From contig NZ_CP149798.1 of assembly GCF_037940415.1 (NCBI RefSeq), positions 3,220,501 to 3,284,500 on the forward strand: DNA of 64,000 nucleotides. The letters run 5' to 3'. The first letter of the stretch is position 1. Each line of letters begins with the position of its first letter. A model generated the notes under the pieces. The model searched no databases. It was not told the DNA's origin and saw only the letters and a list, made by a program, of their open reading frames with translations. Positions 33,957 through 42,900 of this stretch are shown one piece after another. Made by a program: the position numbers and the translations under genes. The DNA comes from Streptomyces sp. f51 (GTDB lineage: Bacteria; Actinomycetota; Actinomycetes; Streptomycetales; Streptomycetaceae).

Positions 33957-36356
33957 ATGAGCCACACCGACGCGGGCGCCGGACTCGATCCCGTTCACCC
34001 CGTGCCCATACCCGCCTCCCGGCGGGCCGAGGGACTGTCGGCCGCCGAGGTGGCCGAGCGGGTCGCGCGCGGCGAGGTCAACGACGTACCCGTCCGCAGC
34101 AGCCGCTCCGTGGGCGAGATCGTCCGGGCGAACGTGTTCACCCGGTTCAACGCGATCATCGGCGTCCTGTGGCTGATCATGCTGTTCGTGGCCCCGTTCC
34201 AGGACAGCCTGTTCGGATACGTGATCATCGCCAACACCGGGATCGGCATCATCCAGGAATGGCGGGCCAAGAAGACGCTGGACTCGCTCGCGGTGATCGG
34301 CGAGGTGAAGCCCACCGTCCGCAGGGACGGGGTCGCCGCCGAGGTGAGATCGTCGCAGATCGTGCTCGGGGACCTCATCGAGATCGGACCGGGCGACAAG
34401 GTCGCCGTCGACGGCACCTGCGCCGAGGCCGACGGGCTGGAGATCGACGAATCACTGCTCACCGGTGAGGCCGACCCCGTCGTCAAGCACGCCGGGGACG
34501 CGGTGATGTCGGGCAGCTTCGTGGTCGCGGGAAGCGGCGCGTTCACGGCGACGAAGGTGGGCCGGGAGGCGTACGCGGCCCAGCTGGCGGAGGACGCCTC
34601 GCGGTTCACGCTGGTCCACTCCGAGCTGCGCAGCGGCATCTCCACGATCCTCAAGTACGTGACGTGGATGATGATTCCGACCGCCATCGGCCTGGTCATC
34701 AGCCAGCTGGTCGTCAAGCAGCACGGCTTCAAGGACTCCATCGCGCGGACCGTCGGCGGGATCGTCCCGATGGTCCCCGAGGGGCTCGTCCTGCTCACCT
34801 CGGTCGCCTTCGCGATCGGCGTCATCCGCCTTGGCCGAAAACAGTGCCTCGTACAGGAACTTCCCGCCATCGAGGGCCTCGCCCGCATCGACACCGTCTG
34901 TCTGGACAAGACGGGCACCCTCACCGAGGGCGGCATGGACGTCACCGAGCTGCGGCCCCTCCAGGGCACCGACGAGTCGTATCTGCGCAAGGTCCTCGGC
35001 GCGCTCGGCGAGTCCGATCCCCGGCCGAACGCCTCCCTCCAGGCGATCATCGCCGCCTACCCGGACAGCGAGGACTGGCGCTGCACCCAGTCCCTGCCGT
35101 TCTCCTCCGCCCGCAAGTACAGCGGCGCCGGCTTCAGCGAGGGCAACGGCGAGTCGAGCACCTGGCTGCTCGGCGCCCCCGACGTGCTGCTGCCCGCCGG
35201 GGACACGGCACTCGCCGAGACCGAGCGGCTCAACGAGGCGGGGCTGCGGGTGCTGCTGCTCGCGAGGACCACCAAGGACCTGGAGGACCCGGACGTCGCC
35301 GCGGCCGCCCGGCCCGCCGCGCTCATCGTGCTGGAGCAGCGGCTGCGCCCGGACGCGGCCGACACCCTGCGCTATTTCGCCGAGCAGGACGTCAAGGCCA
35401 AGGTCATCTCCGGCGACAACGCGGTGTCGGTGGGGGCGGTCGCCGGGAAGCTGGGGCTCACCGGCGAGGTGGTCGACGCGCGCGAGCTGCCGGCCGAACC
35501 GGTGGAGATGGCGGAGTCCCTGGAGAAGGGCACGGTCTTCGGCCGGGTCACCCCGCAGCAGAAGCGGGACATGGTCGGCGCCCTCCAGTCCCACGGGCAC
35601 ACGGTGGCGATGACCGGCGACGGCGTGAACGACGTGCTGGCGCTGAAGGACGCCGACATCGGGGTGAGCATGGGCTCGGGGTCCGAGGCGACCCGCGCCG
35701 TGGCCCAGATCGTGCTGCTGAACAACAGCTTCTCGACGCTGCCCTCGGTGGTCGGGGAGGGCCGCCGGGTCATCGGGAACATCACCCGGGTCGCGACGCT
35801 GTTCCTGGTGAAGACGGTCTATTCGGTGCTGCTGGCCGTGCTGGTGGTGTGCTGGCAGGTGGAATATCCCTTCCTGCCGCGCCATCTGACCCTGCTGTCC
35901 ACCCTCACGATCGGCATTCCGGCGTTCTTCCTCGCCCTCGCCCCCAACAAGGAGCGGGCCCAGCCCCACTTCGTGCGGCGGGTGATGCGGTACTCGATCC
36001 CGGGCGGGGTCGTGGCGGGAACGGCGACCTTCGTGATGTATCTGATCGCACGCCATCACTACACGGGTGCGGGCTCCCTGGAGGCGGAGACGAGCGCCGC
36101 GACACTGACGCTGTTCCTGGTCTCGATGTGGGTGCTCGCGATCATCGCCCGGCCCTACACCTGGTGGCGGATCTGCCTCGTCGCCTCGATGGGCGGGGCG
36201 TTCCTGCTCGTGCTCATGGTGCCGAGGCTTCAGCACTTCTTCGCGCTGAAGCTGGTCGGCGCGACGATGCCGTGGGTCGCGGTGCTGATCTCGGCGGTGG
36301 CGGCGGCCGTCCTGGAGTTCCTGTGGAGATGGGTCGACCGCCGCGTTCCCGCTTAG
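33957..36356 (+). CDS. P-type cation-transporting ATPase (CtpE-like)
   Basis: The 799-aa protein shows the P-type order: actuator LTGEADP (about residues 168-174), membrane motif MVPEGLVLLTS (about 271), phosphorylation site DKTGT (Asp about 317), and hinge MTGDGVNDVLALKDADIG (about 554). PEGL in place of CPC or PEGL(P/V)A-type variants, together with the length, resembles mycobacterial CtpE, described as a Ca2+ transporter. The transported ion here is an inference. TACCGT lies 7 nt before the ATG, which suggests a leaderless transcript. Confidence 0.88.
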   Translation: MSHTDAGAGLDPVHPVPIPASRRAEGLSAAEVAERVARGEVNDVPVRSSRSVGEIVRANVFTRFNAIIGVLWLIMLFVAPFQDSLFGYVIIANTGIGIIQEWRAKKTLDSLAVIGEVKPTVRRDGVAAEVRSSQIVLGDLIEIGPGDKVAVDGTCAEADGLEIDESLLTGEADPVVKHAGDAVMSGSFVVAGSGAFTATKVGREAYAAQLAEDASRFTLVHSELRSGISTILKYVTWMMIPTAIGLVISQLVVKQHGFKDSIARTVGGIVPMVPEGLVLLTSVAFAIGVIRLGRKQCLVQELPAIEGLARIDTVCLDKTGTLTEGGMDVTELRPLQGTDESYLRKVLGALGESDPRPNASLQAIIAAYPDSEDWRCTQSLPFSSARKYSGAGFSEGNGESSTWLLGAPDVLLPAGDTALAETERLNEAGLRVLLLARTTKDLEDPDVAAAARPAALIVLEQRLRPDAADTLRYFAEQDVKAKVISGDNAVSVGAVAGKLGLTGEVVDARELPAEPVEMAESLEKGTVFGRVTPQQKRDMVGALQSHGHTVAMTGDGVNDVLALKDADIGVSMGSGSEATRAVAQIVLLNNSFSTLPSVVGEGRRVIGNITRVATLFLVKTVYSVLLAVLVVCWQVEYPFLPRHLTLLSTLTIGIPAFFLALAPNKERAQPHFVRRVMRYSIPGGVVAGTATFVMYLIARHHYTGAGSLEAETSAATLTLFLVSMWVLAIIARPYTWWRICLVASMGGAFLLVLMVPRLQHFFALKLVGATMPWVAVLISAVAAAVLEFLWRWVDRRVPA

Positions 36357-36377
36357 GACACCTCCTGGGGAGGTGTC
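36357..36377. terminator. Hairpin terminator between the ATPase and secreted-protein genes
   Basis: GACACCTCC and GGAGGTGTC pair perfectly (9 bp) around a 3-nt loop immediately after the ATPase stop, between convergent genes. It can serve both directions. Confidence 0.7.
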
Positions 36378-36395
36378 ACCGGTTCACGGCGCGGC

Positions 36396-37175
36396 TCACT
36401 GCACGTCGACGTAGTCGCCCGCGGCGCTGACGGCCGGCGTGGTCGAGGTGCCCGCGAAGCTGTAGCGGAAGTAACCGTCGACGGTGGCCGTCGTGGTGGT
36501 CTTCAGCCCGCCGGTGCTGTTCGTCTTGACCGTCTTGACCGTGGTGTAGGTGGTGCTGTTCTTCTTGCGGAACTGGAGCTTCACCGGCTGGACGGTGTAG
36601 CCCTGGTACTTGCCGTTGTCCCAGTTCGCACGGGTCAGGGCGCCGGTGACCGTGACGGTCTTGCCCTTCTTCACCGGCTCCGGGGCGGCGTTGACCGTCA
36701 GCTTCGACAGACGCTGGACCTGGAAGCCCTTGGCGTTGTCCTTCTGCGTGTAGTCGGCGTCCTTGCCGGCCGCGATGGCCCAGACCTTCCAGCCTCCGGC
36801 CACCGCGTCGATCAGGTTATAGCCCGGCTTCATGTCGAAGGTCGACTTGCAGGTCGACGTCGTGGTGTTGACCTTGGTGCAGGTGGCACGGCCGTTGCTG
36901 CTGTTGGCGACGGCACCGCTGTCGGCCGCGTCGAGGTTCGCGCCGTGGTACAGGATCACCTGTGCCCAGTCGACGCCCGAGGCGTCCTTCGCGGTGAAGC
37001 TGACCGTGATGGTCTTCTTGGCGGTCGCGCCGACGACGACCGGCGTACCGCCGTTCACCACGACGTTCGAGATCGTGGTGTCCCCGTGGACCTCGTCGGC
37101 CTGTGCGGCGGGCACGGCGAGGGCGGAGAGAGCCAGGGCGCCGGAGACGGCGGCCACAGTGGCACGTATGCGCAT
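36396..37175 (-). CDS. Secreted Ig-like domain protein, tandem paralogue 1
   Basis: The 259-aa protein has a Sec signal peptide (MRIRATVAAVSGALALSAL, cleavage likely after AQA). A variable N-terminal domain has a pair of cysteines (ATCTKV and STCKS). A conserved C-terminal ~95-residue beta-sandwich starts at SKLTVNAAPEPVKKGKTVTVTG and ends GDYVDVQ. It is one of three tandem copies. Its 3' coding sequence is a mosaic: 36403-36480 is like paralogue 3, 36474-36580 like paralogue 2, and the following ~30 bp like paralogue 3 again. Function unknown; it is extracellular. Confidence 0.85.
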   Translation of the reverse strand: MRIRATVAAVSGALALSALAVPAAQADEVHGDTTISNVVVNGGTPVVVGATAKKTITVSFTAKDASGVDWAQVILYHGANLDAADSGAVANSSNGRATCTKVNTTTSTCKSTFDMKPGYNLIDAVAGGWKVWAIAAGKDADYTQKDNAKGFQVQRLSKLTVNAAPEPVKKGKTVTVTGALTRANWDNGKYQGYTVQPVKLQFRKKNSTTYTTVKTVKTNSTGGLKTTTTATVDGYFRYSFAGTSTTPAVSAAGDYVDVQ

Positions 37176-37229
37176 GCGATCCCCACGTAAAACAGGGGCC
37201 CCGACGGTGGTCGGTCCTGACGGCTCGTG

Positions 37230-37300
37230 GTCGTGGGGCCCAAGTGATGGTCGGGTCTGTTGACCCGGAAGAGAAGATCGACCGCGCATGCGAAAAGTTG
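37230..37300 (-). promoter_or_regulatory. Conserved leader/promoter element of paralogue 1
   Basis: GGGGCCCAAGTGATGG (about 37235-37250) and a GTC-TGTTGAC segment followed by AGATCG and TTGTAC recur in the same order upstream of paralogues 2 and 3. The gap 37176-37340 has no gene. The conservation of non-coding sequence suggests a shared promoter or 5' untranslated region. Confidence 0.55.
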
Positions 37301-37340
37301 TACGCGTGGTGAACTTTTTCGACCGGCGGCGGGAAAAGGC

Positions 37341-37368
37341 AAACCCCCGGCCCGTAGGCCGGGGGTTT
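37341..37368. terminator. Terminator after paralogue 2
   Basis: A perfect 12-bp stem, AAACCCCCGGCC with GGCCGGGGGTTT, closes a 4-nt loop. The flanking A and T runs make it a classic intrinsic terminator on both strands; it ends the paralogue 2 transcript. Confidence 0.9.
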
Positions 37369-37392
37369 CGGGTCCTTCGGACCGTCCGGGTG

Positions 37393-38325
37393 TTACCGCA
37401 CGTCGACGTAGTCACCCGTGGCCTTGACGGCCGGGGTGGTCGCGGTGCCCACGAAGCTGTAGCGGAAGTAACCGTCGACGGTGGCCGTCGTGGTGGTCTT
37501 CAGCTCGCCGGTGCTGTTCGTCTTGACCGTCTTGACCGTGGTGTAGGTGGTGCTGTTCTTCTTGCGGAACTGGAGCTGCACCGACTGGCCGGTGTAGCCG
37601 TGGTACTTGTGGTCCTCCCAGTTGGCGCGGGAGAGCTTGCCGGTGACCGTGACGGTCTTGCCCTTCTTCACGGGCTCCGGCGAGGCGTTCACGGTCAGCT
37701 TGGAGTAGCGCTGGAGCTTGCTGGTGGTCAGCGCGTCCTGGTCGATGTAGCCGACCTTGCTGAGGTCGGCGTTCTCGTCGGTCAGGTCGACGCCGTTGAG
37801 GGCGATGGCGACACCGATCGCCTTCCACGTGGTGGCGTCGGCGTTGACCAGTTCGTCGTCGCCCGGGTAGATGTCGATGGTGCTCTTGCAGGTGGCGGTG
37901 GTCGCCGAGGTGATGGTGCACGACGGGAAGTCGTCGCCGACCAGGATGCCGACGGGCTCGTCGTAGCTGCCGCGGTAGAGCTCGACGTCCAGCAGGAAGT
38001 CGTCGGCGGTGATGTCGACGGAGGCGCCGTGCTTGATGCTGAAGGTGACCGGGGCGGTGACGTGGTTGGTGGTCCCGACGACGATCGGCTTGCCGTTGTT
38101 GACCTTCACGTTGGAGAAGGACAGGTCGAGGGCGTAGGGCACGCCGGTGGTGGCGCCCGTGGATCCGGTGTACGCGGTCCTGCCCGAGGCGGCGCGAGCG
38201 GCCTCCTGCACCTTGGCGATGTCCGCGCGGTGGTCGCTGGAGCCGGCGGCGTGGGCGCCCGGCGCGACGAAGGCGGAGAGAGCCAGGGCGCCGGAGACGG
38301 CGGCCACTGTGGCACGAATACGCAT
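37393..38325 (-). CDS. Secreted Ig-like domain protein, tandem paralogue 2
   Basis: The 310-aa secreted protein has a signal peptide almost identical to that of paralogue 1 (cleavage likely after AHA). The longest variable N-terminal domain of the set contains two cysteines (PSCTI and ATCKS). The C-terminal beta-sandwich starts at SKLTVNASPEPVKKGKTVTVTG and ends GDYVDVR. It differs from the others in several terminal residues (TATTPAVKATGDYVDVR). It ends at a strong terminator and has its own copy of the shared leader, so each gene seems to be a separate transcription unit. Confidence 0.85.
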   Translation of the reverse strand: MRIRATVAAVSGALALSAFVAPGAHAAGSSDHRADIAKVQEAARAASGRTAYTGSTGATTGVPYALDLSFSNVKVNNGKPIVVGTTNHVTAPVTFSIKHGASVDITADDFLLDVELYRGSYDEPVGILVGDDFPSCTITSATTATCKSTIDIYPGDDELVNADATTWKAIGVAIALNGVDLTDENADLSKVGYIDQDALTTSKLQRYSKLTVNASPEPVKKGKTVTVTGKLSRANWEDHKYHGYTGQSVQLQFRKKNSTTYTTVKTVKTNSTGELKTTTTATVDGYFRYSFVGTATTPAVKATGDYVDVR

Positions 38326-38379
38326 GCGATCCCCCAGTGGAAACAGGGCCCGGATGTGGTCGTTCCTCGCGGCTCGTGG

Positions 38380-38455
38380 TCACAGGGGCCCAAGTGATGG
38401 CGGAGTCTGCTGACTCGTGAGGAAAGATCGCCGAGACGCGCGAATGGTTGTACGG
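38380..38455 (-). promoter_or_regulatory. Conserved leader/promoter element of paralogue 2
   Basis: GGGGCCCAAGTGATGG at 38385-38400 is followed by GAGTCTGCTGACTC (an inverted repeat), AAGATCG and TTGTACGG, in the same order and similar spacing as upstream of paralogues 1 and 3. It lies 61 bp before the start codon, the same distance as in paralogue 1. Confidence 0.55.
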
Positions 38456-38505
38456 AAAATGAATTCTTGTGCAGCACGCACGAAGATCGCCGGGGCCCGG
38501 ACGGC

Positions 38506-38541
38506 GGAGATCCCCGGCCCTTGGAAGGACCGGGGATCTCC
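38506..38541 (-). terminator. Terminator after paralogue 3
   Basis: GGAGATCCCCGG and CCGGGGATCTCC pair perfectly over 12 bp around a 12-nt loop, 15 bp past the stop of paralogue 3. Confidence 0.8.
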
Positions 38542-38555
38542 GGGCGGATCAGGTG

Positions 38556-39437
38556 TTACTGAACGTCGACGTAGTCGCCCGCGGCGCTGACGGCCGGGGT
38601 GGTCGAGGTGCCCGCGAAGCTGTAGCGGAAGTAACCGTCGGCGGTCGCCGTGACGGTGGTCTTCAGCGAGCCCGTCGAGCTGCTGGTGACGGTCTTCAGC
38701 GTCGTGTAGGTGGTGCTGCCCGCCTTGCGGAACTGGAGCTTCACCGGCTGGACGGTGTAGCCGTGGTAGGCGTTGTCCTCCCAGTTGGCGCGGGTGAGGG
38801 CACCGGTGACCGTGATGGTCTTGCCCTTCTTCACCGGCTCGGGGGACGCGTCGACCGTGAGCTTGGAGTAGCGCTGGACCGAGGTGGTGGCCAGGTCGCC
38901 CTTCAGGGCGGACACGTTGTCGGCCGGGGTCACCGCCAGCGCGCCGGCCGTCCACTTGCCCGCGTCGGAGTTGAGCAGTTCGTACGACGCGTCGGCCGTG
39001 CCCGCGGCGGGGTAGATGTCGATCTGCCCCGTGCAGTTGGCCGTGGTGGAGCTGGTCGCGGTGCAGGTCGCCGGGTTGTCGGCGATCAGCACGTTGTCCG
39101 GGGTGGCCAGCGAGCCCTTGTAGATGAGGGGGCCGTTGTCGTAGTCGGTCGTTCCGAGCTTGTACGTCGAGTCGAAGGTCATCGAGTAGGTGACCGGGAC
39201 GGCGACGTGGTTGCTCGTGCCGACCTTGATCGCGGTGGCGATCTTGAAGTTCGAGAAGCTGACGTTCAGCGTCGAGCCGGCCGAGGCGGCGTACGTGGTA
39301 CGGCCGGCGGCGGCGACGGCCTTCGCGGCCTCCGTGCGGAACGACGGGGCTGAACCGGCGGCGTGGGCGGCCGGCAGGGCGAGGGCAGAGAGGGCCAGGG
39401 CGCCGGAAGCGGCGGCCACGATGGCGCGAGTACGCAT
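38556..39437 (-). CDS. Secreted Ig-like domain protein, tandem paralogue 3
   Basis: The 293-aa secreted protein has a signal peptide (MRTRAIVAAASGALALSALA, likely cleavage after AHA), a variable N-terminal domain with two cysteines (ATCTATS and ANCTGQ), and the C-terminal sandwich SKLTVDASPEPVKKGKTITVTG ending GDYVDVQ. It is the first gene of the array in transcription order. The shared leader lies only 29 bp before its start, closer than in the other two. Homologues are common in Streptomyces, sometimes labelled calcium-binding, for which I see no evidence here. Confidence 0.85.
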   Translation of the reverse strand: MRTRAIVAAASGALALSALALPAAHAAGSAPSFRTEAAKAVAAAGRTTYAASAGSTLNVSFSNFKIATAIKVGTSNHVAVPVTYSMTFDSTYKLGTTDYDNGPLIYKGSLATPDNVLIADNPATCTATSSTTANCTGQIDIYPAAGTADASYELLNSDAGKWTAGALAVTPADNVSALKGDLATTSVQRYSKLTVDASPEPVKKGKTITVTGALTRANWEDNAYHGYTVQPVKLQFRKAGSTTYTTLKTVTSSSTGSLKTTVTATADGYFRYSFAGTSTTPAVSAAGDYVDVQ

Positions 39438-39461
39438 GATTCCCCTGATGGAGAAAGTGGG

Positions 39462-39540
39462 CGTGGGGCCCAAGTGATCGTTGAGTCTGTTGACTCACGT
39501 GAGGAGATCGTCCGGCTGGGGAGACAGTTGTACGGACGTC
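39462..39540 (-). promoter_or_regulatory. Conserved leader/promoter element of paralogue 3
   Basis: GTGGGGCCCAAGTGATCG (39463-39480), then TTGAGTCTGTTGACTCA (a 5-bp-arm dyad, TGAGTC...GACTCA), AGATCGTC and TTGTACGG match the elements before paralogues 1 and 2 in order and spacing. Confidence 0.55.
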
Positions 39541-39572
39541 GAAACGTTTTGCGCAAGGATTGCAAATCCGTG

Positions 39573-39601
39573 GTCCGGCCCTGGAAAACCCGGGGCCGGA
39601 C
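39573..39601 (-). terminator. Retained terminator of the decayed fourth copy
   Basis: GTCCGGCCC and GGGCCGGAC pair over 9 bp around an 11-nt loop. It lies 16 bp beyond the stop codon of the remnant at 39618, the same relation as in the intact paralogues. Confidence 0.6.
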
Positions 39602-39617
39602 GCACGGAGGGTGACCG

Positions 39618-39665
39618 CTACCTCACGTCGACGTAGTCACCCGCGGCGTTGACCGCCGGGGACGG
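39618..39665 (-). pseudogene. Remnant of a fourth Ig-like paralogue (last 15 codons)
   Basis: On the minus strand the sequence encodes SPAVNAAGDYVDVR and a stop, which matches the ends of the three intact paralogues. Homology stops abruptly at about 39665. The rest of the gene is missing, replaced by unrelated GC-rich DNA up to the next gene at 39918 in which I see nothing else. A deletion upstream of the last codons explains it, and the terminator downstream is still present. Confidence 0.7.
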
Positions 39666-39917
39666 CAGCCGCGGCCCGGGGGTAGCGCCGGCCTCACCGC
39701 GACGGTCGAGGTCGCCGACGACCGCACTTGGGTCCCGGCCGCCCCGGGCCGCGTGCCGACGGAAGGCCAGAGTGCCCGGACATTGAAGACCGGGTGAAGG
39801 AACCGTGAACTCGGCGGCCCCTCGCCTCCGCCGTCCCGCCCGCCCGGACCGCCCCGGCCGCCCCGGCCGATCGGCCCCGGACGGGTCCGGGGCCGGGCCG
39901 GGCATGCTTCGGGCAGG

Positions 39918-42900
39918 TCAGTCGAACCAGCGGTCGCGGGCCAGTTCTTCTGTGCGCGACGGGTCCTCCAGGAGTGCGGCGACCTCGAAGCGGCGGGGCC
40001 ACTGGGCCGCCGACCAGGCGAGTCCGGCGGCGACGCCCTCCAGGGTGGCGGCGTGCAGCACTCCGTCCCGGGTGCGGCGCCAGTCGAGTTCGGTGCCGTC
40101 GACCACCAGCTCCTCGTGCTCGACGTACGAGGCGGGGGTCGCGGGGCCCAGCAGGACCCGTACGGACTCCGGTACCTCGTGCTCGGTGCCCTCGGAGGTG
40201 ACCTCGCCGGTGACGGACTCGCTCAGCCGCCGCACCTGGAACAGCTCGGCGAGCTCGGCGGCCCGCGCCGGAGGCACCGGCAGCAGCGGCACCCCGCCGG
40301 TGAAGGCCAGCAGATCCGGTGAGTCCACGACCATCGCGTCGGCCGCGTCCACGACCCGCACCTCGCCGTCCACGACCGCCCTCAACTCGTCCGGCAGGGT
40401 GACCTGTTCGGGGTCGAGATCGGCCAGCGCGCCGTACAGGGCGTGCAGTTGGGCCCCGGTGACATGGCGGTCGGGGTCGGCGAGCCGGTCGAGTAGTTCG
40501 GCCGCGCCGCCCGGCTCGTCCAGCAGGGCGGCCACGGACGTACGGACGCCGAGCGCCCGCAGGACCTGTTCGTCGTCGAAGCCGGTCGCGTCGGCCTCGT
40601 CGTACAGACCGCGCAGCAGCGGATCGCCGCCGGCAGCCAGCAGACCGGCCGGGCGGCGCCCGTCGAGCACCGGGTGCCCGCGCAGCCACCACGCCGTGTA
40701 CGGCCGGACGATCTCGTGCCTGCCGTCCGGGAGCAGGACGCGCACCTGCTGGATGATCGCGTCCCGCAGCGGCGGCCTGGAGAGCAGTGCGAGGGCCTGC
40801 GGCCAGTGGTCGTCGTCCACCAGGTCCAGGTCCCGCACGGCCACGATCTCGGTGGCGACGGGCGGCACGGGCGAGTCGGGCAGCCGGTCGAGGACGTCCT
40901 CGCACCACACGTCGACGGCGTCCAGCAGGCCCGCGTCGTCGGGCTCGGCGAAGTCCGCGTCCCGCGGCTCCAGTTCATCGGGATCGAGAACGACGTCGGT
41001 GGCGCGCACCAGGGCGAAGCCCGCGAGGACGCCGCAGGCCGCGAGCGGCTGCTCTCCCCAGCGGTCGGCCAACTCGGCGTCCACGTAGGCCAGTTCGTCC
41101 TCGCGCATGATCCGGGCGAACGGGCTCTTGGGCAGCACGAGTTCACCGGCGGGCGCCAGTTCGCCCTCCTCGTCCGGCAGCGCGAGCGCGCCGAGCCAGG
41201 GCTCGTCACCGGGTTCGAGCGCGGCGTCACGGACCAGCGCGAGGACGGTGTCCGCGAGCTCCTCCGCGTCCAGGGCGTCCTCGTCCCAGGCCCCGCCCTC
41301 GTCGTCGAGCGAGGCGGCCACGGCGGCCCGCACCTGCGGAGTGGTGAGCACCGCGCGCGGCGAGGCCGGCAGCGCGCCCAGCTTCTCCAGGAGCGGGTGG
41401 GCCGCGTCCGGGTGCGCGACCTTGAGGCCGAGCCGGGCGAGCGTGCCGGGGGCCACCAGGGAGCCCTCGGCGGTGGGCAGCAGGATCTGGCGGGGCCCGA
41501 TCGTCGTCCGGCCGTCGGCGAGCGGCACCGGCAGTCCCGACAGCCGGTCCGGGTCGACCCCGGCGAGGCTGTCGTACAGGCGGTACCACCACTCCGGGTC
41601 CTTCTCCAGACCGGCCAGCCGGTCCACGGCCTCGGTCAGCGCGACCCGGGCCACGCCCAGCGTGCGCAGTTCCACCCGCCGTTCGAGCCCGGCGGGCAGC
41701 AGTCCCGTCAGCACCTCGGCAAGCACCCGGACGGTCTCGGCGCCCGCGCCCTCCACGACCTCGGCGTCGCGCGGCCGCAGGGCGACGGGGTTCTCCGCCG
41801 CGCTCGCGGGCCAGTCCTCGGGGGCGTCGGCCGTGGGCAGCCGGTCCGGCGGGGCGGCGGGCGGCAGGAACGCGGTCCGGGGCAGCCGGTCCAGGATCGC
41901 CTGCCGCAGCGCTCCGTCGAGTTCGCCCCTGCCGAGCGGGCCGGGCACCAGGTCGATGATCCCGGTGTCCACCGGCCGCCAGGAGGCGAGGAGCTCGGCG
42001 TACGCGTCGGCCGCGCGTTCCACCAGGAACTCCGTCAGCGGGCCGGGGGCCGCGTGGCGGCGGGTGGTGTCGAGCGGGAAGGAGGCGATGAGGAGCGCGG
42101 GCACGCCGAGGGCTTCGTCGCTCGGGGTCGGCGCGTGCAGGACGGGGCTGGTGCGGGGCCCGGCCGGGGCTCCCTCGGGGCCCACCGGGACGGCCCAGGT
42201 CACCGACCAGCGCGGACGCAGCCGTTCCTCGACCGGGCGGTCGGCGAGCAGGGCGGGGTCGAGGGGGCCGTGCGCGGAGACGGTGCGGTAGCGGGTCGTG
42301 CCGTCGCGGGAGTCGTCGATGACGGTGCCGTGCTCGGCGGGGGTGCGGCGCAGGGTGCGGACCTCGCCGTCGCCGATCTCGACGACCACTTCCTCCAGGC
42401 CGGGCAGGGCCAGCAGGAGGGCGTCGTCGACGGTGCGCAGGAGGCGCTCGGCGAGGTCCTCGGCGGCGGTGTCGCGCAACGGGAGGATCACCGCGGTGTC
42501 GTACGGGTCGGGGGCGGTGCCCTCGGCCGCGAACGGCAGCCTCAGCAGCGGCACATGGCCGTCCCGGCGGCGGATCTCCTCGCCGAGGCCGGGGCTGTCG
42601 GCCGCGGTGCCGCCGGCGAGGTCGCGGGCCTCGGCGAGCGACCAGCGGACGCCGCCGCCGCGGCCGACGACGGCGGGCTCGTCGGTGACGGCGAGCACCG
42701 CGGCGAAGCCGACGCCGAAGCGGCCCACGGCGGTGTCGGGGGCGTCGCGCTTCGCGGACGCTCTGAGGGTGGCGAGGGATTCGACGCCCGGGGCGTCGAG
42801 GGGGGCGCCGGTGTTGGCCGCGACGAGGACTCCGTCGCGGAGCGTGAGGCGGAGCCGGCCCGGGGCGTCGGCGCGGGCCGCGGCGTCGGCGGCGTTCTGG

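Noticed and set aside
36396..39437. Calcium-binding function for the secreted paralogues
   Set aside because: No EF-hand or repeats-in-toxin motif was seen; the label comes only from annotation of homologues as I remember it.
39725..39745. Plus-strand GCACTTGGGTCCCGG near the fourth copy as another leader element
   Set aside because: It resembles part of the shared leader, but only in the opposite orientation and without the other blocks, so chance similarity is likely.
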